The position numbers were made by a program, and so were the translations under genes. The notes below the pieces were generated by a model, which made no database searches, had not been told where the DNA came from, and worked only from the letters and a program-made list of their open reading frames with translations. A stretch of 31,275 bases of DNA, taken from a virus. The stretch lies in the IMG/VR virus record IMGVR_UViG_3300030102_006240, positions 1 to 31,275 of that record. One strand, written 5' to 3'. Positions 24,441 through 30,339 of this stretch are shown in pieces. Position 1 is the stretch's first letter. Each line of letters begins with the position of its first letter.

Positions 24441-24777
24441 CTGCTATAAAAAAGTAAAGAGATCATACAAGAAGTTCCCGTCTGCTCGTGCTAGTCAGGC
24501 GATTGCGAAGTGTCGCAAGGGTAAAGGCAAGGTACGCAAAAGCAAGAAGGGTGCTAGCTTAAAGCGCTGGCAGAAAGAGAAGTGGGTTGATACGAGAACG
24601 GGTAAGGCTTGTGGTGCAAAGACCAACAAGAAACAGTATTGTCGTCCATCGAAACGTGTATCGAGCAAGACACCCAAGACTACATCAGAGATCAGCAGCT
24701 CTCAGAAGCGGAAGAACATTGCTCGTAAGAGTGCAGGTAAAAGAGCTACATCATTACGTAAGCGTAGGAAGAAATAA
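24427..24777 (+). CDS. Very basic DUF5872-like protein
   Basis: 116 aa from ATG 24427 (GGAG upstream, 14-nt overlap with the previous gene); the frame stays open further upstream but that part has no resemblance. About 30 Lys and 14 Arg against four acidic residues: net near +40. The block SLKRWQKEKWVD ... CGAKTNKKQYCRPSKRVSSK then TPKTT matches, from memory, a short domain (DUF5872) found in phages and in giant viruses, where virion location has been suggested. Two pairs of Cys (6, 29 and the CG/CR pair) might bind metal. A nucleoprotein role in the capsid is inference. Its 3' end overlaps the opposite-strand nuclease by 24 bp. Confidence 0.65.
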   Translation: MPKDSCYKKVKRSYKKFPSARASQAIAKCRKGKGKVRKSKKGASLKRWQKEKWVDTRTGKACGAKTNKKQYCRPSKRVSSKTPKTTSEISSSQKRKNIARKSAGKRATSLRKRRKK

Positions 24778-25380
24778 ACATTCTTTGTAGACGATAAGGT
24801 TTTGTTGTTTGTTTATTCTTTCTTTTATGATGTCATCATATCGATCACAGATCTCATCCCATTCATCGCTTTGTCGATATGAGCCCAGGTATCCAAACTC
24901 TTCGCTTGTCATGGGAAAGGTAATGCCTTCTCCGTTTATATTTTTGGGCTGAAACTTGTGCTTGTAGCTTGCCTTTACTGCAATGGCAAATATATTCCCA
25001 TCATACCAGTAGTGTTTTCTGGTGGGGATATCAACATACACAATCCAAGTTGGTGGGTGCACAAGGTATGCGGAGTATCCTTGAGTTTTTATCTGTATAA
25101 TCTCTGCGTAGAAGGTGTCGTACTTGCCACCATTCATGGCAGACTTTACCTCGACTGTGCAGATTTGTTGGTCACGCTTGTGCAGTCCCAGGTTTTCTAG
25201 GTGTGCGCAGAAGATGTGGATGTCATGTGGATCATACTTGCCAACATCGATTGTGGCCAGCATATAATCAAAGGGTGGGTGCTTGTAGATAGACTCCATT
25301 GCTCGTCCCTTGTTGATCTCTTCCATCACAGCTAGCTCTGCGATTGTGCCTTGGTGTAGCAGCTTTCGAAATGGTATCAT
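24754..25380 (-). CDS. PD-(D/E)XK superfamily nuclease-like protein
   Basis: 208 aa. N-terminal GTIAELAVMEEI (E15), then FDYML (D38), then CTVEVKSA (E77-x-K79) fit the E...D...(E)xK order of PD-(D/E)XK nucleases such as Holliday junction resolvase-like and Vsr/RecB-like enzymes. The C-terminal half (ending about YLGSYRQSDEWDEICDRYDD) is unassigned. ATG 25378-25380 is preceded by GGAGAGAG. It is the last gene of the minus-strand module, behind its own terminator and candidate promoter, and collides with the plus-strand module. A role in processing replication intermediates or host DNA degradation is plausible; no experimental link is visible. Confidence 0.6.
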   Translation of the reverse strand: MIPFRKLLHQGTIAELAVMEEINKGRAMESIYKHPPFDYMLATIDVGKYDPHDIHIFCAHLENLGLHKRDQQICTVEVKSAMNGGKYDTFYAEIIQIKTQGYSAYLVHPPTWIVYVDIPTRKHYWYDGNIFAIAVKASYKHKFQPKNINGEGITFPMTSEEFGYLGSYRQSDEWDEICDRYDDIIKERINKQQNLIVYKECLFLPTLT

Positions 25381-25407
25381 TCTCTCTCCGTTGTCTAGTC
25401 AAGAGAT

Positions 25408-25416
25408 AGTATATCA
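25408..25416 (-). promoter_or_regulatory. Candidate extended -10 promoter for the nuclease gene
   Basis: Reading the minus strand, TGATATACT lies just after the T-tract of the terminator at 25421-25453 and about 27 nt before the nuclease ATG. It resembles the extended -10 before the capsid gene and inside the fibre terminator. No clear -35 can be assigned, since the upstream bases are the terminator stem. Confidence 0.35.
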
Positions 25417-25420
25417 CCAT

Positions 25421-25453
25421 AAAAAAAAAGCCACAACGAATATACGCTGTGGC
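25421..25453 (-). terminator. Rho-independent terminator after the primase-helicase
   Basis: On the minus strand GCCACAGCG pairs with CGTTGTGGC (plus coordinates 25445-25453 and 25430-25438) with a six-base AT-rich loop and nine Ts. It sits 22 nt past the stop of the primase-helicase gene and separates it from the nuclease. Confidence 0.92.
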
Positions 25454-25474
25454 CGATAAGATTATACCGTATCT

Positions 25475-27778
25475 CTATGGGATGGTTGCGATGGGTATGT
25501 CTTCGAGCTTCGACTTGGGTGCCTGCCACCATCCTCTTCTGTTCTTGCCATTCCTTCTGCATGCCTTGCCGGAGTTCTGGAGCACAGCATCTAGTCTCTT
25601 CAGGAGATCTGGATAGTAGTTCTCGTATGACATCGGACGGACGACAGTAGGTACACGCTTTGGTGGGCCGATGGGTTGGTCCAGCTCTTCCGTGTATACT
25701 TCTTCCATCATTTCCTTGATGGTGAAATATCGGCATGGGTTATCATCCAACCATTGCTGCACCATCGTCTCGTGAATCGATGTGACCTTGTGCTTGTTGT
25801 TCTCATCGGACGACAGCTGCTGTTCTTCAGGAGTGAGCCACCATTCTTTGCCGTCTTTGTATGCAGCCACTGCCTCGGCCCACAGCTGGTCGCGTATGGC
25901 TTCTAGGTCTTTTGGGTTGTATGCCATGTGGTGTGCCTTGCCTTGCAGCACCATGAGCCAGTATCGTCTGGATCCAGTTGGATCTCGGAAGATTGCCATG
26001 TCCTTATTGTTGGCTGAGCCGCCAAAGACGCACGAGCGTGCTATCTTCTTCTCGTGCTTCTGGTATGCTCCCCTGAATGTATCGTACTGTTCATCAAGGA
26101 AGTTCTTGATGACGTTGGCATCTTTCTTGGCCATGCTAGCAAGTTCTGCCATCTCATGTATCCATGCGGTGGACAGAATAGATCTTCCATCCTTCTCGCC
26201 GATGTTGATCTTGCTGCTGTTGTACCATGAGTATCCAGTACGCCAACAGAATCCCGCCATTATCCGATAGAACGTGCCCTTACCATGTCCCTGTGGTGCA
26301 TTGAAAACCGTCATCGTATCTACTTTGCAGCCCGGTTTGTAGATACGAGCCACAGCAGAGATCGCCCATTTGATAGCATACACATGGTTGAGCGGTGTGT
26401 CCTCTGCCTTCAAGAAGTCAATGAAGAGACGGCCCAATCTAAACTCTCCATCCCATCGCAAGCTATCAAGATACTCTTTGATAGGATGGATTCGATTGCG
26501 TGAGGCGTGCAGCTGTATGGCCTGCTGTACACGGATGAGTGCGATGTCTCGTCCGACAAAATATTTCTTTCGGATGCGTGTCATGATCTCGAGCTCGAGA
26601 GAATCAGAGAGAGGCTCTGATCCATAGAATGGTTTGTTGCGCACAGCACATTCCCAGATATCCAGACCCATCTCCACTATCATGGCACAGATATTGTCGG
26701 GTGACTTGAGTGCAGACCAGCTGGCACCACGGTTCCCGTAGCAGATCTCGATGCCGCCATCGGTAGCAATGCAGTCCAGATTGCGACGGTTGGAGTTCTG
26801 CTCGGTGCATCGGTATCGTGCGATGTTGGTGAGCGGATCGATCTTGCGTGTGATGAATGCAGAGCCATGTGTCTCGGATCCATGTGCGTAGCATGGGAGA
26901 TTGCCGGACCGGTTCTTGGGTAGGCTCTTCCAGTTCTTGATGTACCAAGAGAAGGGATGAGTGACCGTATCTCCATCGATATCACACTGTATCAGCCAGT
27001 GTGCAGGGACCTGCGCTATCGTGTATCGGCTGTTGTCGTGATTAGCAGGAGCAATATCAGGAGTAGTATTTGGAGCCATACGTCCATTGTCTTCTTTCTT
27101 TTTGGGTGAGGCTTTGTATTGTAACATTTTATCTACACACAATGCATGCCCATTGTTGTGTCTTTTCCATGCTGAATCTGCACGATCGATTCGGAACGAC
27201 GGCAAAAACCACAGCCTTGATGGATCTTTGGTTTGGATGTCGTTCTCTGGTATGCAGGATTGCATGGCCTGCCACACAGTCTTATACTCTTGTGGTGTGC
27301 AGGGACGGGTGAAGGGAATGACCACGCGAAAGGCATCCTTCCCATCCTTGATGGGTGAGCGATGGGAGAAGGATGTGTATGCCACGTAGCACACTTGGCT
27401 GAGGCGAGAGAGAATGGCAGCTGTCGTCTCAGTAGATACACCATCGATGTCAAGGACCATGGCATGGATAGATTCGACGGCATCGATTCTTCTATTGCCC
27501 TCTCGGGTATTCCATGTGACTGGGCAGAAGAGACCGATATAGTTCTTGCCGCATTCGATGGTCTTGCTTCCTTTGGTAGTCACGGACAGATCGTGTATCA
27601 TACGATGTGGTAATCCATGCAAGTTAAATCCTAGCACGATTGTGCAGTAGTCTAGCTTGTTCGTTCGGTACCATCCAACGTCTGGTGCTTTGTGCAGAGA
27701 TGCATCGAATCTCATATCTTCTGCTGCGATGGTGTTGCTTGTGCTGAGGTATTGTGTTATGGTGTTATTGCTAGTCAT
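25475..27778 (-). CDS. Primase-helicase (PrimPol-type primase plus VapE-like SF3 ATPase)
   Basis: 767 aa. Residues about 80-200 hold an archaeo-eukaryotic primase core: VLDID (D110, D112), SFSHRSP (S137-x-H139) and KDPSRLWFLP (D185), i.e. the DxD, SxH and hD motifs. Residues 290-345 carry scattered Cys/His (C296, H299, H304, C324, C336). Residues 430-610 are a virulence-associated-E-like helicase: SLRWDGEFRL, Walker A APQGHGKGT (494-502), Walker B-like WIHEMAEL (539-546) and IFRDPTGSRRYW (596-607) with the arginine pair. In the Walker A the Lys is followed by Gly-Thr rather than directly by Ser/Thr. It likely starts and unwinds phage DNA. Start overlaps the previous stop by 8 nt; SD is CAGGATAAGAACA. 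Confidence 0.9.
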   Translation of the reverse strand: MTSNNTITQYLSTSNTIAAEDMRFDASLHKAPDVGWYRTNKLDYCTIVLGFNLHGLPHRMIHDLSVTTKGSKTIECGKNYIGLFCPVTWNTREGNRRIDAVESIHAMVLDIDGVSTETTAAILSRLSQVCYVAYTSFSHRSPIKDGKDAFRVVIPFTRPCTPQEYKTVWQAMQSCIPENDIQTKDPSRLWFLPSFRIDRADSAWKRHNNGHALCVDKMLQYKASPKKKEDNGRMAPNTTPDIAPANHDNSRYTIAQVPAHWLIQCDIDGDTVTHPFSWYIKNWKSLPKNRSGNLPCYAHGSETHGSAFITRKIDPLTNIARYRCTEQNSNRRNLDCIATDGGIEICYGNRGASWSALKSPDNICAMIVEMGLDIWECAVRNKPFYGSEPLSDSLELEIMTRIRKKYFVGRDIALIRVQQAIQLHASRNRIHPIKEYLDSLRWDGEFRLGRLFIDFLKAEDTPLNHVYAIKWAISAVARIYKPGCKVDTMTVFNAPQGHGKGTFYRIMAGFCWRTGYSWYNSSKINIGEKDGRSILSTAWIHEMAELASMAKKDANVIKNFLDEQYDTFRGAYQKHEKKIARSCVFGGSANNKDMAIFRDPTGSRRYWLMVLQGKAHHMAYNPKDLEAIRDQLWAEAVAAYKDGKEWWLTPEEQQLSSDENNKHKVTSIHETMVQQWLDDNPCRYFTIKEMMEEVYTEELDQPIGPPKRVPTVVRPMSYENYYPDLLKRLDAVLQNSGKACRRNGKNRRGWWQAPKSKLEDIPIATIP

Positions 27779-28007
27779 TGTTCTTATCCTGTCTTTGGCT
27801 GGTTGTTATGGTGTTGGGGATAGGCTGTGGTGGCTTATCCCCTTTCTTTATGATGTCGAAAGCGTGTACGTTGTGGGCTACATACAGCCCGAGCGCAACG
27901 CGAAACACTTCCTTCATCGTGATTGACTGGGCTTCTGCGATAGCGCGCACCAGCTTGTATACTTCTGGGTCCATACTCATTGGGTATGTCTTCAGTTTTT
28001 TGGGCAT
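27771..28007 (-). CDS. Ribbon-helix-helix (CopG/Arc-type) protein
   Basis: 78 aa from ATG 28007 (GGAGGAGAC immediately upstream); the open frame continues to 28040 but that extension lies inside the previous gene. The N-terminal half reads as a beta-strand KLKTYPMSMDPEVYKLV followed by two helices (AIAEAQSITMKEVFRVALGL), the classic RHH layout with a strand of basic/alternating residues. The C-terminal 30 residues are Lys, Pro, Thr and Gln rich and probably disordered. It probably binds operator DNA as a dimer and may regulate the primase-helicase gene, whose start it overlaps. Confidence 0.65.
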   Translation of the reverse strand: MPKKLKTYPMSMDPEVYKLVRAIAEAQSITMKEVFRVALGLYVAHNVHAFDIIKKGDKPPQPIPNTITTSQRQDKNND

Positions 28008-28225
28008 GTCTCCTCCATTTTCGAGACGGTTACATCCCATGAGATACCATGGGAATCGGTTAGCTGTTGGATAGATTGGAATGCCAGGTCCCCATGGCTG
28101 ATGATGTTCTCTTCCACGAGTCGGTTGACTAGGTGTGCGTATGCCTTGTCCTCTTGAAAGAAAGGCGTGTACTCAACACCATGCAGCGATGGTTCCCATG
28201 CAATCATTAGGATATAGATAGTCAT
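27992..28225 (-). CDS. Small early protein, unknown
   Basis: 77 aa from ATG 28225 (GGAGTTAAC upstream); a longer frame to 28315 exists but lacks a good start. Sequence: TIYILMIAWEPSLHGVEYTP followed by helices (AHLVNRLVEENIISHGDLAF). No domain recognised. Two bases from the previous stop, and 16 nt overlap with the next gene: a regular member of the early operon. Confidence 0.65.
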   Translation of the reverse strand: MTIYILMIAWEPSLHGVEYTPFFQEDKAYAHLVNRLVEENIISHGDLAFQSIQQLTDSHGISWDVTVSKMEETCPKN

Positions 28226-28226
28226 G

Positions 28227-28511
28227 TTAACTCCAGTCGTGCTTGTCTTGCAGCTGGTCGGACAGTGTGTGCAGGACCTTGTTGTACAGGATGTCTTGGT
28301 CTGCCCGGGTATCATTGAGATAGTCTGCCGGCTCGATCTCGATTGCTTGTATCAGCTCGTCGATTGTCAGCAGCACAATCATCCTGTCGTGCTTATCTCT
28401 CTTGACTTCCACGTCCAGCTCTTGGATTGTATTGTATGGCCAGACCACCCCCAACAAGACAAATGTCTTGCGGAGGATATAGGCCAGTGCTTCTTCTTCT
28501 GTAGTTCTCAT
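28227..28511 (-). CDS. Small acidic early protein, unknown
   Basis: 94 aa. An acidic, helical protein (TEEEALAYILRKTFVLLGVV, IDELIQAIEIEPADYLND). Starts behind GGAGACAAC, identical in 17 nt to the start of the preceding XRE gene, and overlaps that gene by four bases (ATGA). Function unknown; small acidic early proteins of phages often bind host RNA polymerase, nucleases or restriction enzymes, but nothing here shows which. Confidence 0.66.
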   Translation of the reverse strand: MRTTEEEALAYILRKTFVLLGVVWPYNTIQELDVEVKRDKHDRMIVLLTIDELIQAIEIEPADYLNDTRADQDILYNKVLHTLSDQLQDKHDWS

Positions 28512-28520
28512 GTTGTCTCC
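28504..28520 (-). repeat. 17-nt translation-start repeat, copy A
   Basis: GGAGACAACATGAGAAC on the minus strand, spanning the ribosome site, ATG and first codons of the acidic gene at 28511. An identical copy lies at 28806-28822. Confidence 0.85.
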
Positions 28521-28813
28521 ATTTGTGACAGGCTTTGTAGTTTTTTAAAGTTATCTTTTGAGACTCCGTGTACATTTTTTTCCCATCTTATAATGGTTGT
28601 AGATGATACTCCGATCTTCTCTGCGAGCTGCTTCTGTGTAAGCCCGAGTCTATGTCTGATGGCTTTCACGTCGTTTGTGTTGTTAATGTGTTGTATATCT
28701 TCTGCGGAAATAATGTTATCTATCTCCATCAAAAGAAAATCGAGCAGGCTGTCTGTTGAGTCTGTAATCACTTGTCTCTGTCCGGAGTGATACTGTATCA
28801 ATATTGTTCTCAT
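28508..28813 (-). CDS. XRE-family helix-turn-helix regulator
   Basis: 101 aa. Residues about 48-95 form an XRE/Cro-type DNA-binding domain: VKAIRHRLGLTQKQLAEKIG then VSSTTIIRWEKN, with the recognition helix in the second part. The first 45 residues (LIQYHSGQRQVITDS...) are a separate small domain that I cannot assign; an XRE domain placed C-terminally resembles the antitoxin arrangement of HigA/MqsA-type regulators, but no toxin gene with a recognised fold adjoins it. Start GGAGACAACATG. Probably an early transcription switch. Confidence 0.8.
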   Translation of the reverse strand: MRTILIQYHSGQRQVITDSTDSLLDFLLMEIDNIISAEDIQHINNTNDVKAIRHRLGLTQKQLAEKIGVSSTTIIRWEKNVHGVSKDNFKKLQSLSQMETT

Positions 28814-28822
28814 GTTGTCTCC
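28806..28822 (-). repeat. 17-nt translation-start repeat, copy B
   Basis: Identical to 28504-28520 and covering the start of the XRE gene at 28813. A shorter 12-nt version (GGAGACAACATG) covers the start at 29037 (29035-29046). Confidence 0.85.
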
Positions 28823-29037
28823 TTTACTATTTTGTAGGTAGGCCTTGCATACTCGTTGTGCGAGAATCGGTATTCTCCACTCCTGATATACTCGTCTGGA
28901 AAATGTGATGGAAGTGGCTCCAGCTCCAGCTCTTTGGTCAGGTAAAGATGTGCCGACTCGAAAGAGTCGAATCGATACAGCATTCGTTGTGTTGTCGTGT
29001 TGTTATAGTAGTATGTAGTCACTTCGATGGTGTACAT
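28810..29037 (-). CDS. Small Tyr-rich early protein, unknown
   Basis: 75 aa, start behind GGAGACAAC, coupled to the next gene by ATGA. Rich in Tyr and Thr (MYTIEVTTYYYNNTTTQRML), then FDSFESAHLYLTKELELEPL and a polar tail. Beta-alpha pattern like a small single-domain protein; no family recognised. Confidence 0.65.
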   Translation of the reverse strand: MYTIEVTTYYYNNTTTQRMLYRFDSFESAHLYLTKELELEPLPSHFPDEYIRSGEYRFSHNEYARPTYKIVKETT

Positions 29038-29390
29038 GTTGTCTCCTGTGGGTTAATAGATGTTATCATGGATGATATAATGGGCATGGTTACTGGACAG
29101 ATAAAGTCCTTGTATCTGGGCTGCGCTTGTATCAAGGACAGTACTTGTCCTTGTAGCTCGTCTCGGTCTGCAATCGCTTGTCGGTATTGCTCTTGTACTG
29201 GGTGTGTTCGCATCCAGATCGTCATCGCGATGACAGAGAAGCGGTCGATCTCTTGTGTCAATCGCTCGAGAAAGTACTCGCTTGTCTCGAAGTACGAGAT
29301 CATCGCGTGTTGCTCTGCCTCGTACAGATCGTCGTCCTTGTGATAGGACTCGGGTATCACTGGTAGCCAGGGTGGTAGTGCTTGTCTCAT
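29019..29390 (-). CDS. Early protein, helical, unknown
   Basis: 123 aa from ATG 29390, which has AAGGAGACAAGCA upstream and overlaps the previous stop (ATGA). Although the frame is open back to 29522, that part lies inside the previous gene. Sequence: PWLPVIPESYHKDDDLYEAE then amphipathic helices (FETSEYFLERLTQEIDRFSV, EQYRQAIADRDELQGQ). A second long frame on the same strand (29053-29559) is a shadow. Function unknown. 3' end overlaps the next gene by 19 nt. Confidence 0.64.
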   Translation of the reverse strand: MRQALPPWLPVIPESYHKDDDLYEAEQHAMISYFETSEYFLERLTQEIDRFSVIAMTIWMRTHPVQEQYRQAIADRDELQGQVLSLIQAQPRYKDFICPVTMPIISSMITSINPQETTCTPSK

Positions 29391-29665
29391 TGCTTGTCTC
29401 CTTGGATGAGTGCTTGTAGTTTTGGATCTTGCATGATCGCTTGTCGGTGGTAGCATACCCGCTTGTAGTCCCAGGCGGGACAGCTGCAGCATGATACACT
29501 GTGCTCGTCCCGCTTGTACCAATACAGCACAGATGCATGGTAGATCTTGCCCTTTCCATTTTGAAAAGCGATTCGGTATGTGTAAAAACTGCGCTTCACT
29601 CCATCCGGACAGAGCTTGTCCGGATGGAGTGTGCGACGATAGGCCATGAGCTTAACTTTTTTCAT
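29387..29665 (-). CDS. SWIM-type zinc-finger protein
   Basis: 92 aa, start behind AAAGGAGAACACACC. Residues 60-73 have the SWIM signature CxC-x8-CxH (C60, C62, C71, H73) in the context SCCSCPAWDYKRVCYHRQA. SWIM domains bind Zn and occur in transposases, bacterial SNF2-like helicases and recombination accessory proteins (for example with Sws1/Shu-type complexes), usually as DNA- or protein-binding modules. The rest of the protein is basic in front (MKKVKLMAYRR) with beta-like segments. The gene carries a perfect 15-bp inverted repeat (29597-29631). Function unknown; a DNA-binding role in replication or regulation is reasonable. Confidence 0.75.
   Translation of the reverse strand: MKKVKLMAYRRTLHPDKLCPDGVKRSFYTYRIAFQNGKGKIYHASVLYWYKRDEHSVSCCSCPAWDYKRVCYHRQAIMQDPKLQALIQGDKQ
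29597..29631. repeat. Perfect 15-bp inverted repeat inside the SWIM gene
   Basis: CACTCCATCCGGACA at 29597-29611 and its exact reverse complement TGTCCGGATGGAGTG at 29617-29631, separated by GAGCT. It lies within codons for L-H-P-D-K-L-C-P-D-G-V (residues about 13-23). Neither strand has a T-tract, so it is not a terminator. Confidence 0.95.
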
Positions 29666-30000
29666 GGTGTGTTCTCCTTTAATATCTCAATAGCTTGGTT
29701 GTAATACTTCCGGTATCCGTTGTGGCCGATTGTCTTTAGTAGCCTTTTCCAAGAGTGTCGATATGTGTCATTTGTTGCATATCCTTGGTTGTAGTACACG
29801 TGCCCGCAATAGTAGAACTTGTAGCAGTGTATCTTGGAGGAGCTGTGCTCGTCCTTGATTCGGATTATTTTGGGCATGGTGTTTTTTTCCTTGCGCGCTA
29901 TGCGCGCGCCTTGTGCTTTTGGTTGTGCTTTGGGTTTGTAGAGATACTCACGTGCTTCGTATTTTACGCCGTTGAAATGTGCTGTGACTATAAAGTGCAT
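29662..30000 (-). CDS. Basic early protein, possibly two fused short genes
   Basis: 112 aa from ATG 30000, preceded by AAGGAGAGAAC. Residues 1-25 (MHFIVTAHFNGVKYEAREYL) form a compact beta segment; 26-40 are a Lys/Gln/Ala linker (KPKAQPKAQGARIAR); a second ATG at 29877 (residue 42) has its own weak ribosome site (AAGGA, 15 nt away) and opens a 71-aa part with MPKIIRIKDEHSSSKIHCYK and YWYR-type Tyr/His clusters. The frame is open upstream to 30099 but that lies in the previous gene. The linker lies on one copy of the 27-bp repeat, whose twin is a gene boundary. Overlaps the next start by four bases. Confidence 0.58.
   Translation of the reverse strand: MHFIVTAHFNGVKYEAREYLYKPKAQPKAQGARIARKEKNTMPKIIRIKDEHSSSKIHCYKFYYCGHVYYNQGYATNDTYRHSWKRLLKTIGHNGYRKYYNQAIEILKENTP
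29888..29914. repeat. 27-bp direct repeat, copy 1
   Basis: A perfect 27-bp copy containing GCGCGC-TAT-GCGCGC (a hairpin core) flanked by CCTTG. In this copy the minus-strand frame reads through it as Q-G-A-R-I-A-R-K, in the middle of the gene at 29662-30000. Confidence 0.92.
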
Positions 30001-30006
30001 GTTCTC

Positions 30007-30033
30007 TCCTTGCGCGCTATGCGCGCGCCTTGT
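30007..30033. repeat. 27-bp direct repeat, copy 2
   Basis: Identical to 29888-29914. Here it covers the end of the gene at 30017-30325 (K-A-R-A, TAG) and the ribosome site AAGGA of the gene starting at 30000. Confidence 0.92.
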
Positions 30034-30325
30034 ATTCTGGGTTGTTACGGATGGCTGCTGAGATGTATCGGAGATCGCTATATAGATCTTCGATATCATC
30101 TTCCGAGCCTGTCTTGTATTTGTTGTTGGACAGTCTGTCCTTTTCGTACCCGTCCAACCATTGCACAGTTACGACTCTACCAGCAGGAGAGATAGATATC
30201 TCTCTTTCGAAGGTCATGAGAGTCGGCCAGCTGCTGCCGAAATAGGATGTGACGGTTAGATCGTTATCGATTGCGAATCGGATAAGAGAGTTTACTGTAT
30301 TTATTCTTTTGATAAGTTTTTTCAT
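30017..30325 (-). CDS. Small early protein, unknown
   Basis: 102 aa, start behind AGGAGAACACACC (the same leader as the SWIM gene). N-terminus MKKLIKRINTVNSLIRFAID is a basic helix; a beta-rich centre (LTVTSYFGSSWPTLMTFERE, VVTVQWLD) and an acidic helix (EDDIEDLYSDLRYISAAIRN) follow. The last residues KARA and the stop are encoded by the 27-bp repeat. No family recognised. Confidence 0.65.
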   Translation of the reverse strand: MKKLIKRINTVNSLIRFAIDNDLTVTSYFGSSWPTLMTFEREISISPAGRVVTVQWLDGYEKDRLSNNKYKTGSEDDIEDLYSDLRYISAAIRNNPEYKARA

Positions 30326-30339
30326 GGTGTGTTCTCCTG

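Noticed and set aside
24773-24817. AATAAACA ... TGTTTATT inverted repeat after the late operon as a terminator
   Set aside because: Stem is eight AT-rich pairs with a 29-nt loop and no T-tract in the right place; too weak.
25461-25466. Perfect TATAAT on the minus strand after the primase-helicase coding end
   Set aside because: No -35 at the right distance, and any transcript would meet the terminator at 25421-25453 within a few bases.
29053-29559. 168-aa open frame on the minus strand overlapping two early genes
   Set aside because: It lacks a ribosome site, crosses the junction of two well-supported genes, and its composition (Thr/Ser/Arg runs) is that of a shifted frame.
30001-30099. Upstream extension of the gene starting at 30000
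   Set aside because: It overlaps the end of the previous gene, while ATG 30000 has AAGGAGAGAAC.
30186-30204. GAGAGAT/ATCTCTC short palindrome in an early gene
   Set aside because: Seven pairs inside coding sequence is within what chance and AT/GA bias can give.
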